NCBI GenBank assembly: GCA_002405165.1
Contig: DHLF01000004.1
Span: forward strand, 229,180 to 293,179
DNA from: Christensenella sp. UBA4675
GTDB lineage: Bacteria > Bacillota > Clostridia > Christensenellales > Borkfalkiaceae
Reading direction: 5' to 3'
Length of the DNA stretch: 64,000 nt
Shown in pieces: positions 36,741 to 44,542 of this stretch. Under the pieces are notes generated by a model, which was not told the DNA's origin, made no database searches, and saw only the letters and a program-made list of their open reading frames with translations. Position numbers and translations under genes: made by a program. The stretch's first letter is position 1; each line of letters opens with the position of its first letter.

Positions 36741-37454
36741 TTAAATTCTTTGCCTTACCGCTTCGAAAACGGCAACTCCGCACGCAACGGACGCGTTTAG
36801 CGAATTTACCTTTCCTTGCAACGGAATTTCTAACACTACGTCGCTTTTTTTCTTTGTTAAAGAATTTACGCCCGTGTCTTCTCCGCCGACAATTATTGCT
36901 ATTTTACCTTTTAAATCGGTTTTATAAATATTTTGTCCGCCTACTTCTAACGCGTAAATCCAAAATCCGTTTTCTTTTAATTCGTCTATTAAATTATTGA
37001 TATTTGTAACTTTTACGATTTTAACGTGGTTTGCGCTCCCTTGCGAAATTCTTATTACGCTTTCGTTTACGCTTGCGCTCCTGTTTTTACCTATAAAAAC
37101 GCCTTTAACGCCCGCGCATTCGCTAACCCTTATAATGCTTCCCAAGTTGTGCGGGTCTACTATTCCGTCTAAAATAAGAATAATAGAATTTTCGTCGCAA
37201 GAATTTAAAACTTCTTGTGTGGAAGAATACTTATAATCTTCCGTAAACGCGATAAACCCTTGATGTCTGCCTTCTAGACTTTCTCTATCTAGGCAAGACT
37301 TGTCTGCAAACTGAATTTTAATTTTTTTAGAACGTATAAAATTCGTCAAATTTTGAGAAGCTGAATCTCTCATTCCGTTTTGAACGATTACTTTTTCAAC
37401 CGCTTTACCCGATTTTATCAATTCTTCTACTGCGTTTTTTCCTTCTATTTTCAT
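36741..37454 (-). CDS. rlmB: 23S rRNA 2'-O-ribose methyltransferase RlmB type
   Basis: 237 residues of the SpoU/TrmH knot family: an N-terminal substrate domain (KIEGKNAVEEL), then the three motifs around LDGIVDPHNLGSIIR, IVGGEDTGVN and IPLQGKVNSLNASVA. It methylates a ribose in 23S rRNA, G2251 in the RlmB case. It lies 2 bases after mrnC, the conserved Firmicutes order. Confidence 0.92.
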   Translation of the reverse strand: MKIEGKNAVEELIKSGKAVEKVIVQNGMRDSASQNLTNFIRSKKIKIQFADKSCLDRESLEGRHQGFIAFTEDYKYSSTQEVLNSCDENSIILILDGIVDPHNLGSIIRVSECAGVKGVFIGKNRSASVNESVIRISQGSANHVKIVKVTNINNLIDELKENGFWIYALEVGGQNIYKTDLKGKIAIIVGGEDTGVNSLTKKKSDVVLEIPLQGKVNSLNASVACGVAVFEAVRQRI

Positions 37455-37456
37455 AT

Positions 37457-37855
37457 TTACTCCGTTTCTTCAAATGCTAATAATCGATTTATTCTTTCTA
37501 TTTGCCCCGTTAAATACAAATAACCGATAACGGCTTCTATTCCCGTAGAAATGTTGTATTCCGTAACCGTACAGCTTTTGCTTTTAGAAGGTTTTTTTGC
37601 GTTTCGTCCGCGTTTGAAAACGTATAATTCTTCTTCCGTCAAAACGCTTAATATTTTTTCGGATAGCTTAGCTTGCGCTTTCGCGCATACTCTCTCGCTC
37701 GTACGTTTGTTTAAAACTCCCGTTTTACTACTCGTAGATAACGCAAGTTTTTCCCTTTCGTATAAAGAGTAAACCGCGTCCCCGATAAACGCTAAAACTA
37801 CGGGCGACATTATGTTAGCTTGTTCTTTTGTAATTTTTTCTTGAAAATCGAACAA
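37457..37855 (-). CDS. mrnC: Mini-ribonuclease III
   Basis: 132 residues, an RNase III catalytic domain without RNA-binding domain. VVLAFIGDAVYSLYERE carries the catalytic Asp, and the C-terminal IEAVIGYLYLTG the second acidic site. It trims the 23S rRNA precursor. The start is TTG with GGAGA placed 5 bases upstream. A TATAAT lies just upstream at 37873-37878, but no good -35 accompanies it. Confidence 0.92.
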   Translation of the reverse strand: MFDFQEKITKEQANIMSPVVLAFIGDAVYSLYEREKLALSTSSKTGVLNKRTSERVCAKAQAKLSEKILSVLTEEELYVFKRGRNAKKPSKSKSCTVTEYNISTGIEAVIGYLYLTGQIERINRLLAFEETE

Positions 37856-37987
37856 ATCTTCTCCGAATGCGTATTATAGAGCTAATTTTTATTTAATTTC
37901 GCACTATACGGCATAATAATATATTTTAAATTATTATATCATATATATTTATTTTTTACAAATATTTATAAATATTTATTAAAGAAA

Positions 37988-38016
37988 AAAAATCGGATTT
38001 TGTAAACCCGATTTTT
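37988..38016 (-). terminator. Terminator after the amidase gene
   Basis: AAAAATCGG/CCGATTTTT stem with a T tract on the minus strand, about 80 bases after the amidase stop codon. The rest of the 238-base gap to mrnC is AT-rich and empty. Confidence 0.75.
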
Positions 38017-38093
38017 AAAAATTTTTTATAATTTTATTTTAACCAAACCTAAATTTTAGAGAAAAAAAATTTGTTGCGTATATTCGTACAATC

Positions 38094-38786
38094 TTAAATC
38101 ATTGCGTTTTCGAATAAATACGAAAAAATGGTATCCGCTATTATAACGGCTAATTTTTTTCTGTACTCTTCCTTGATTAAAAGATTTTCGTCGTGAGAGT
38201 TAGACAAAAAACCGCACTCTACTAAAACCGCCACCTTATCCGTACAATTTAGCATAAAATAGTCGCCCGTTAGTACGCTAGACTTTTTTTTACTTTCGGG
38301 TAAAGAGTTTAATTTTTCCTGCAATTTTTTAGCTAATTTCAAGCTTTTTTCATCGCCTTTTTTATAAAACACTTGAGCTCCGCTACGCTCGGGGTAAGGG
38401 CAAGAATTCATATGAACGGAAATTACTATTTTAGCGTTCGAATTGTCTATAATATTTTTTCTTTTGTTCATATCCCGTTTTTTAAAACCTTTGGTCGGTA
38501 ATCCGTATAAACCTTCTTGATTTTTCCTAGTTAAAACGCTGGAAATTACTTTTTCTTCTAAACAGTCCGAAATTTTTTTACAAACGTCTAAATTTAACTC
38601 GCTTTCTTTTACTCCCGTACGCTTACCCGTTACTCCGCCGTCTATTCCGCCGTGTCCCGCGTCTATTACCACTACGCCCGTTTCAAAGCCGATACTGCTA
38701 ACCGTTTCAGCCAACTTTAAAGGGGTAAGTATAAGGGAAAAAGTTATAAAAAACACTATAAAAAAGTTTAATCGCCTTTTTTTCAT
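38094..38786 (-). CDS. N-acetylmuramoyl-L-alanine amidase, CwlD-like
   Basis: 230 residues. Signal-like hydrophobic start (residues 6-30), then an Amidase_3 domain with zinc ligands DAGHGGIDGG, the Glu in KESELNL, SVHMN and the late Glu of VLVECGFLSN. It cleaves the amide between muramic acid and the stem peptide. Size and single-domain plan match CwlD, which makes muramic lactam in spore cortex. There is no Shine-Dalgarno sequence. The start codon lies in the apex of a large hairpin, which may control translation. Confidence 0.85.
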   Translation of the reverse strand: MKKRRLNFFIVFFITFSLILTPLKLAETVSSIGFETGVVVIDAGHGGIDGGVTGKRTGVKESELNLDVCKKISDCLEEKVISSVLTRKNQEGLYGLPTKGFKKRDMNKRKNIIDNSNAKIVISVHMNSCPYPERSGAQVFYKKGDEKSLKLAKKLQEKLNSLPESKKKSSVLTGDYFMLNCTDKVAVLVECGFLSNSHDENLLIKEEYRKKLAVIIADTIFSYLFENAMI

Positions 38787-38818
38787 ATTTTAAAAATATG
38801 TTTTTTTAAAGGCGATTA
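38769..38818 (-). promoter_or_regulatory. Hairpin enclosing the amidase start codon
   Basis: Outer arms TAATCGCCTT/AAGGCGATTA (38769-38778, 38809-38818) and an inner palindrome CATATTTT-A-AAAATATG that contains the start codon. It follows the patatin stop codon by 6 bases and a T-rich run follows, so it may be a terminator, a translation switch, or both. Confidence 0.6.
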
Positions 38819-38823
38819 TAACT

Positions 38824-39573
38824 TTATCTAAAAATTTCCAGTTTATCTTTATTTTTTTTCGCTTCTTCGTATCCGATATCGAACATTTCTTCAAACCCTT
38901 TAAAGCCGAACGCTTTGTATCTTTTTAAATCGGGTTCTATAATCACGTCCGAATAAGTATAACATTGGTACGTTACGTCTGCTCTCTCTACTTTGTTTTT
39001 AGGATAGAGTTTATCTAAATACGATTTATTAGAATAATTAAAAGGGGAAGCGTAAGATAAATTTACCGATAGTATTTTATCCGCCCCCATTTCTTTTACT
39101 ACGTCGGCGGGAACGGAATCTATAAACGCTCCGTCCACAAACGTTCCTTCTTCTATTTTTACAGGTCTTAAATAAGGCGGAATCGCGCCGGAACAAGCGG
39201 TGGCGACTCCTAAATTTCCCGTAGAAAAATTCTTTTGTTCTCCCGTAAACATATTTACCGCAACCGCTTTAAACGGAATTAAAGTATCTTCAAAGCTTTT
39301 TCCGCCTAAAAGTTGGTCTATAAGTCCGCTAAGTCCGTTTTTTACAAACCTATAACCTATAAGTTTCTGCACGTCCGAAAAGCCTATTTTTATACATTCG
39401 CTCATCATTTTAGACGGGGTAAAACCTAGTGCGTACATTGCGCCCATAATACTTCCGATACTAGAACCGCTTACCAAATCGAACTTAATTTCTTGTTCGT
39501 ACAAATACTGCAATACGCCTAAATGTACGAACCCTTTTACACCGCCTGCGCCTAAACTTAATCCTTTTTTCAT
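38824..39573 (-). CDS. Patatin-like phospholipase
   Basis: 249 residues. The oxyanion hole GAGGVKGF (6-13), nucleophile GSSIGS and the second dyad residue in VDGAF are all present, giving the Ser-Asp dyad of bacterial RssA/YchK-type patatins. It probably hydrolyses acyl esters of membrane lipids. I use the ATG at 39573 (MKKGLSLGAGG), since a longer TTG-started frame adds only 11 unlikely residues. No good Shine-Dalgarno sequence is seen. A hairpin without T run at 39643-39681 lies upstream. Confidence 0.87.
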   Translation of the reverse strand: MKKGLSLGAGGVKGFVHLGVLQYLYEQEIKFDLVSGSSIGSIMGAMYALGFTPSKMMSECIKIGFSDVQKLIGYRFVKNGLSGLIDQLLGGKSFEDTLIPFKAVAVNMFTGEQKNFSTGNLGVATACSGAIPPYLRPVKIEEGTFVDGAFIDSVPADVVKEMGADKILSVNLSYASPFNYSNKSYLDKLYPKNKVERADVTYQCYTYSDVIIEPDLKRYKAFGFKGFEEMFDIGYEEAKKNKDKLEIFR

Positions 39574-39642
39574 ATATGCTTTATTTCCACGATTATATAT
39601 ACGCAATATATGTTAATATGGTGCATATAAAGCCGTTTTGCG

Positions 39643-39681
39643 ATAACGAGTGAACTTTTATAACGTATGCTCACTCGTTAT
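39643..39681 (-). other. Hairpin between the M23 and patatin genes
   Basis: ATAACGAGTGA/TCACTCGTTAT, an 11-base-pair stem starting 9 bases after the M23 gene stop codon. No T tract follows on the minus strand, so it may stabilise the 3' end or terminate with a factor. Confidence 0.5.
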
Positions 39682-39689
39682 AAATATTA

Positions 39690-40313
39690 TTAAGCGTTAA
39701 GGTACTTGTCGGGATTTATTTTAGCTCCGTTTTCTAAAACTTCGAAATGGAGATGCGCTCCGTCTTTATATTCTTGTTTATTAGTTGTAGAAATTTTACC
39801 TAAAATATCACCCTGCTTTAATTGCTGACCTACCGTAAGAGTATCGTCCGCTTCTAAGGAAGAGTATACGCTGTAAAGATTGCTTCCGTGATTTACGGTA
39901 ATAACCGTTCCGTATAAATAGTTCGTTTCTATTTTTTCGATTTTACCGTCGTAGCAACATAATACGTTTGCATTTTCTTCGCCTTTTATATCAATTCCCA
40001 TATGTCCCGTATAAATACCTAAGGTTTTGTTATAGGTTACGCTGTTTTCCGTAAAAGCATTAAATATTTCTCCGTTTGCAACGGGCATAATAAATTTAAT
40101 TACGGTAGGCGCAGGCGTCGGGTCGTCTTTTTTAGAAGAAGACGAAGCAGGCGTAGTAGAACTGCTGTTTTCTACTTCGTTAAATACGCCGGTACTTTTT
40201 TTGTTGCTGTTAGTAATTACCAAAGCTCCTATAACCGTTCCCACGCAAATTACGAACGCCAAGATTAAATAAAACGCGTTTTGCTTAAAAAATGTTTGTA
40301 CTGATTTTTTCAT
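39690..40313 (-). CDS. M23 peptidase family protein, SpoIIQ-like
   Basis: 207 residues: one membrane anchor (12-33), a Ser/Pro linker and a LytM/M23 domain. Zinc ligands HxxxD (GHMGIDIKG) and HLH (AHLHFEVL) are present, so it could be an active endopeptidase. The domain start (IMPVANGEIFNAF, then YNKTLGIYTGHMGIDI) resembles SpoIIQ of spore formers, which locks forespore to mother cell. The gene next upstream looks like YwmB, also part of the spoIID-spoIIQ neighbourhood. The SpoIIQ reading is inference; a general murein hydrolase is the alternative. Confidence 0.78.
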   Translation of the reverse strand: MKKSVQTFFKQNAFYLILAFVICVGTVIGALVITNSNKKSTGVFNEVENSSSTTPASSSSKKDDPTPAPTVIKFIMPVANGEIFNAFTENSVTYNKTLGIYTGHMGIDIKGEENANVLCCYDGKIEKIETNYLYGTVITVNHGSNLYSVYSSLEADDTLTVGQQLKQGDILGKISTTNKQEYKDGAHLHFEVLENGAKINPDKYLNA

Positions 40314-40336
40314 AAATATTCTCCTTTTTTTATGTA

Positions 40337-40756
40337 TTAAAAACCGCTGTATATTAAAGGACTTCCTATATAAACTTTCTCCCCGTCTTTTGCAATGTGT
40401 AAATTCACTTTTACTCCGCCTATAAGTTGATAAAAGTCTATTTTTGACGAATAATAGTAGTAACTTGTAACATTTCCCACGCTTTCCGTTTTAACGAGTT
40501 TAGCGTCAAATTTTTCTATAAAACAATCGGCAAGTAACCCGTCTTTTAAACAAACACTTTCTCCCGAATACCTTTTTAAAGTTTTTTTAATTTTCTCTGC
40601 TTGCTCGTAGTTTTCAACGAAAATCATTTCCGCGTCAGAACCGTTTTTCCCGTTATATAAAACGTACTGCCCTTCTGCCTGAAATAAAACAGGTGACTTA
40701 GCGAAACATATAACCGCCACTAAAATTAAAAGAATAAAAAGATAGTTTTTTCTCAT
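40337..40756 (-). CDS. YwmB-like exported protein
   Basis: 139 residues with an N-terminal signal or anchor (5-20). The C-terminal half contains YYYYSSKIDF and VNLHIAKDGEKVYIGSPLI, which resembles the YwmB family found beside murA-spoIID-spoIIQ in Firmicutes. Its function is unknown. It precedes the SpoIIQ-like gene at 23 bases. Its ribosome site AAAGGA overlaps the 3' arm of a terminator-like hairpin. Confidence 0.6.
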   Translation of the reverse strand: MRKNYLFILLILVAVICFAKSPVLFQAEGQYVLYNGKNGSDAEMIFVENYEQAEKIKKTLKRYSGESVCLKDGLLADCFIEKFDAKLVKTESVGNVTSYYYYSSKIDFYQLIGGVKVNLHIAKDGEKVYIGSPLIYSGF

Positions 40757-40766
40757 AAAAAAAATC

Positions 40767-40787
40767 CTTTCCGTTTGTTACGGAAAA
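40767..40787 (-). terminator. Terminator/attenuator overlapping the YwmB-like ribosome site
   Basis: CTTTCCGT/ACGGAAAG stem with a 5-base loop, followed on the minus strand by GATTTTTTTT and then the ATG. The descending arm contains the AAAGGA ribosome site of the next gene. It also serves as terminator of the rluD unit. Confidence 0.65.
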
Positions 40788-40820
40788 GATTATTAACCAC
40801 TTTTTATTCTTTTAAACCAT

Positions 40821-41726
40821 TTATTTTAAATTTTCTAATATTTTTAAAGTTTTTTCAAAATAGTCGGGGAAAGGCGCTGTAAAAGTCAACCTTTCTTTCG
40901 TTATGGGATGGGTAAACTCTAATTTATAAGCATGTAAAAGTTGCCCGTTTAAATTAAACTTTTGCTTTTTATAACCGTATTCTTTATCACCTACCACAGG
41001 GTGTCCCATATACTTTGCGTGAACTCTTATTTGATGAGTTCTACCCGTTTTTAAGCTAAACTCGCACAAAGTATATTGAGAATATCTTTTAATTACCTTA
41101 AAATCGGTAGACGCAAGTTTTCCGTCGCCGTCTTCGGTAACCGCCATTTTTGTTTTGTCTTTATCACAGCGATTTATATAAGTAGTAATATTACCGCTAT
41201 CTTCCTTTAAAACCCCTTCTAACAGCGCAAGATAAGTCCTTTTACAAGTTTTTTCTTCTATTTGCTTTGCTAAACTCCTATGAGCCTCGTCGCATTTGGC
41301 AACTACTAAAAGTCCCGACGTGTTTTTATCTATTCTATGAACGATACCCGGCCGAATTACTCCGTTTATCGTGCTTAGTTTATCTAATTTATATAAAAGA
41401 GCGTTTACCAGCGTTGGTTCGGTATCGTAACAATTCCCCGCATGCACGGTTAAACCTTGTTGTTTGTTTATTACCGCCAAGTATTCGTCTTGATAAATTA
41501 CGTCAAGCGGAATATCTACGGGCTGTAAATTTAATTTTTCGGGTTCGGTTTGCAAAAATTCTATTTCGTCCCCAACCTTTACGGATTGTTTACAAACGGC
41601 GTTTTTCCCGTTGACTAATATTTTACCTTCTTTAATAAGTCTTTGACAGTACGAACGCGATAAATCGGAATTTAAAGAACAAAACAAATCTAAACGCTCG
41701 CAATTAGCGTCGCATTTAATTTTCAT
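40821..41726 (-). CDS. rluD: RluD-family rRNA pseudouridine synthase
   Basis: 301 residues: S4 RNA-binding domain (about 12-75) and RluA-type catalytic domain with HRIDKNTSGLLV carrying the catalytic Asp, plus the GRTHQIRVH motif. It isomerises uridines in 23S rRNA. It overlaps lspA by 11 bases, the classic lspA-rluD pairing. The exact target within the RluA/C/D family is uncertain. Confidence 0.9.
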   Translation of the reverse strand: MKIKCDANCERLDLFCSLNSDLSRSYCQRLIKEGKILVNGKNAVCKQSVKVGDEIEFLQTEPEKLNLQPVDIPLDVIYQDEYLAVINKQQGLTVHAGNCYDTEPTLVNALLYKLDKLSTINGVIRPGIVHRIDKNTSGLLVVAKCDEAHRSLAKQIEEKTCKRTYLALLEGVLKEDSGNITTYINRCDKDKTKMAVTEDGDGKLASTDFKVIKRYSQYTLCEFSLKTGRTHQIRVHAKYMGHPVVGDKEYGYKKQKFNLNGQLLHAYKLEFTHPITKERLTFTAPFPDYFEKTLKILENLK

Positions 41727-42477
41727 TTTCGTCGTCCCTTTTTTGTTCGATTTTTATTTCTTGCAACGGAAAATTCTTTTTCCCCGCAATTTTTTGTCCC
41801 GTAAGCCCTCCCGAAATTTCTTTACCGCTTATTTTAGCGTTTTCATTACTCTCCGCCTTTTTCTCACCGTTTTTGGTTTCGGTGTTTTCTTCTACACTTT
41901 CGGTTACGGTATCCGCCTTAACGTCAGTAATATTTTGAGCTTCGCGCTTTGCCGTCTTTTTATTTTTAAATAAAGCTTCTTTATCCAAAAACAAGAAATA
42001 AACGAACAGTAAAACCGCCCCTGCGGTTATAAATATATCCGCCACGTTACAGTTAAATTGCAAAATGGCAATTCTTAAATCTAACGCCAAAAAATCCCTA
42101 ACTTCTCTCCAAATAACTCTATCTATAAAATTGCCTATCGTTCCGCCCGTTAAAAGCGAAATTGCCCAATGCAAAGTTTTATCGTTATTGTTGGTTTTTA
42201 CTACGTACACGCCGACTAAGGCAAGAATTATTATGGTAAACGTAATAAAAAACGCTTGCGCGTATTTCCAACCGCCTAACATTCCAAATGCCATACCGTT
42301 GTTTTTTACTGGTATTATTTGCAATATATCGGAAACGATTTTATAAGATTTCCCCGATTTCGCGGTAACGTATTTAGTTATTTGGTCAAGAAAAACCGAT
42401 ACGGCAATTACTATAACGTAAAAAACGTATCTTTTAATCTTTCCTGAATTCTTTAAGCATTGAAGTTTTGAGTTCAT
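41716..42477 (-). CDS. lspA: Signal peptidase II with long charged C-terminal tail
   Basis: 253 residues; the enzyme itself fills about 17-160 with four membrane helices. The motifs NNGMAFGML, GGTIGNFIDRV (first Asp) and FNCNVADIFI (second Asp) are intact. It cuts prolipoproteins before the lipidated Cys, which fits the lipoproteins in this window. An extra tail of about 85 Lys/Glu-rich residues follows, of unknown role. The ATG lies 44 bases inside pncB and has no clear ribosome site, so translation is presumably coupled. Confidence 0.92.
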   Translation of the reverse strand: MNSKLQCLKNSGKIKRYVFYVIVIAVSVFLDQITKYVTAKSGKSYKIVSDILQIIPVKNNGMAFGMLGGWKYAQAFFITFTIIILALVGVYVVKTNNNDKTLHWAISLLTGGTIGNFIDRVIWREVRDFLALDLRIAILQFNCNVADIFITAGAVLLFVYFLFLDKEALFKNKKTAKREAQNITDVKADTVTESVEENTETKNGEKKAESNENAKISGKEISGGLTGQKIAGKKNFPLQEIKIEQKRDDENEN

Positions 42478-43873
42478 ATAATTTATCCGATAAATCTACT
42501 TTATATAAATGCGGTTGGTCTAACCTTCTGTATTCGTCCCAAAATCCCGAAAGCGATTTTTTAGCGTTTTCGCAAATTTCTTTTAACGTTGGGAGTTTAT
42601 AAACGAGTTTTCCGTCTTTAATAACCTGAATGGTTAATTCTTTGGCAACATAATCGGTAAAGGTAGTTTTTTTCCACCTTTCTAACGGGTGAACTACCGT
42701 TAAAGGTTTTGAAAAGTCTATTTTTTCACTTCTTAAATGGATTAAATCGGCTTCCGCCTTACCCGTCTTTTTATCGAAAATTCTATAAATCCCCTTAAAG
42801 CCGGGGTTAGTAATTTTAGCCGTCGTTTCCGAAATTTTGATTTTGGGAATTTCGTTACCGTTTTCGTCGAACACGGCGGATAATTTATATACTCCGCCGA
42901 GCGCCGGCATATCCGCGCTGGTGATAAGTTTAGTTCCTATACCCCAAGAATTTATTTTCGCCCCTTGCAATTTTAAAGAAGTTACGCTACGCTCGTCCAT
43001 ATCGCCGGAAGCGCAAATTATTGCGTCTTTATAACCTGCTTCGTCAAGCATAATTCTTGCCTGTTTGGTTAAATACGCCAAATCTCCGCTGTCTATTCTG
43101 ATTCCAAGCGGTTTATATCCTTTTGCTTTTAGTTCGTCGAATACCTTTATCGCGTTGGGAATTCCGCTTTTTAAAGTATCGTAAGTATCAACAAGCAATA
43201 AAGTAGCGTTTGGATAAATATCGGCGTAAGCTTTAAAAGCCTCGTACTCGGTGGGGAAATTCATTACCCAACTGTGCGCGTGCGTTCCGCTAACGGGTAT
43301 TCCGAACGCTTGTCCCGCCAAAACGTTACTCGTAGAATTACAACCGCCTATCACCGCAGCCCTTGCGCCGTAAATTCCCGCGTCCGGACCTTGCGCTCTT
43401 CTTAAACCGAATTCCATTACGTTATCGCCTTGTGCGGCGTAAGTTATTTTTGCCGATTTGGTAGCAATTAGCGTTTGGTGATTTATAATATTTAGTATCG
43501 CCGTTTCCACTAACTGAGCTTCCACTACGGGGGCTTTTACGGTTAAAATCGGCTCCCCGGGAAATACAACCGTTCCTTCCGGTACGGAATAAATATCGCC
43601 CGTAAAATGAAAATCTTTTAAATAATCTAAAAATCTTTGGTCGAAAATGTTTAAAGATTTTAGATATGCTATGTCTTCTTCTTTAAATTTTAAATTTAAA
43701 ACGTATTCTACTACCTGCTCTAATCCTGCGGATACGGAATAAGTAATAATTTCGTTTTGTCTAAAAAACACGTCGAATACGGATATTTGGTTTTCTTTAC
43801 CTTTTAAAAAATATCCGTTCATCATCGTAAGTTCGTAAAGGTCTGTAAGTAGAGTTAAATTTCTTTTATTCAT
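42434..43873 (-). CDS. pncB: Nicotinate phosphoribosyltransferase
   Basis: 479 residues. The N-terminus LLTDLYELTMMNGYF, GLRRAQGPD, SGTHAHSW and the phosphate-site region GIRIDSGDLAYL are typical of NAPRTase. It makes nicotinate mononucleotide from nicotinate and PRPP for NAD salvage. TTAGGA precedes the ATG. A terminator hairpin stands only 19 bases upstream, so expression depends on read-through or on a promoter I do not see. Confidence 0.95.
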   Translation of the reverse strand: MNKRNLTLLTDLYELTMMNGYFLKGKENQISVFDVFFRQNEIITYSVSAGLEQVVEYVLNLKFKEEDIAYLKSLNIFDQRFLDYLKDFHFTGDIYSVPEGTVVFPGEPILTVKAPVVEAQLVETAILNIINHQTLIATKSAKITYAAQGDNVMEFGLRRAQGPDAGIYGARAAVIGGCNSTSNVLAGQAFGIPVSGTHAHSWVMNFPTEYEAFKAYADIYPNATLLLVDTYDTLKSGIPNAIKVFDELKAKGYKPLGIRIDSGDLAYLTKQARIMLDEAGYKDAIICASGDMDERSVTSLKLQGAKINSWGIGTKLITSADMPALGGVYKLSAVFDENGNEIPKIKISETTAKITNPGFKGIYRIFDKKTGKAEADLIHLRSEKIDFSKPLTVVHPLERWKKTTFTDYVAKELTIQVIKDGKLVYKLPTLKEICENAKKSLSGFWDEYRRLDQPHLYKVDLSDKLYELKTSMLKEFRKD

Positions 43874-43891
43874 ATTTTCCTAATCTATTAA

Positions 43892-43915
43892 AAAGGACAC
43901 TTTTTAGTGTCCTTT
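43892..43915 (-). terminator. Terminator between the 168-residue protein gene and pncB
   Basis: AAAGGACACT/AGTGTCCTTT stem, TTTT loop, T tract on the minus strand, 8 bases after the stop codon of the upstream gene. Confidence 0.85.
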
Positions 43916-43922
43916 ATCTTTT

Positions 43923-44429
43923 TTAATCTTTAAAAGATTTAATTTCGGGTAATTCTTCTTCGGGTTCTTCTTTCTTTGCCTGTTCGGCTTCTTCCTTTCT
44001 TTGCTTATAGTTTTTATATTCGGGGTCTTCGTTTTTCATAGTAAGCGGGTCGGTAAGTTGTCTTCCTACTAACGCCATTCCAATTAAAAACGCGCAAATA
44101 AATAAGCCGAATCCTACCGCAACTACAATCCAAGGACTAACGTGCTTAAACGTGCAAAGGAATAAAATTACGGAAATTACTACGCAAAAAGCAGAAACGA
44201 AATAAGAGAGTCCGTCTTTTTTAGTGAGTGCAAGAGTTATATAGCTTAATCCGAATAAGCCGAAAAACAACGCAAACGAAAAAAGACTGGGATAAGTGTA
44301 AAAATCTTTAACTCCCGCTTTTAAAATAACGTAAGTTATTATACTGACTATTAAACAGACGCAAAAAATTATTAGTTTAATTTGCATCCCGATAGTTCTT
44401 TCTTTTTTTAATTCGCTAAAAGATTTCAT
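43923..44429 (-). CDS. Unknown membrane protein with four helices
   Basis: 168 residues with four hydrophobic helices (about 17-35, 44-66, 75-95, 99-120) and a charged Lys/Glu tail (LPEIKSFKD at the end). I recognise no family motif. It has its own promoter, a good AGGAG site and a terminator, so it is a real single-gene unit. Confidence 0.8.
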   Translation of the reverse strand: MKSFSELKKERTIGMQIKLIIFCVCLIVSIITYVILKAGVKDFYTYPSLFSFALFFGLFGLSYITLALTKKDGLSYFVSAFCVVISVILFLCTFKHVSPWIVVAVGFGLFICAFLIGMALVGRQLTDPLTMKNEDPEYKNYKQRKEEAEQAKKEEPEEELPEIKSFKD

Positions 44430-44464
44430 TAATATGCTCTCCTTTAATAAATTTAATTTATAAA

Positions 44465-44493
44465 ATTATACAATTTTTTTATAATAAAATCAA
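44465..44493 (-). promoter_or_regulatory. Promoter of the four-helix membrane protein
   Basis: TTGATT (44488-44493), 17-base spacer, TATAAT (44465-44470). Confidence 0.65.
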
Positions 44494-44542
44494 GCGATAT
44501 TTAAAATTTTCGCGTCGAGCTTTAAAATAGCGTTTTTTACGT

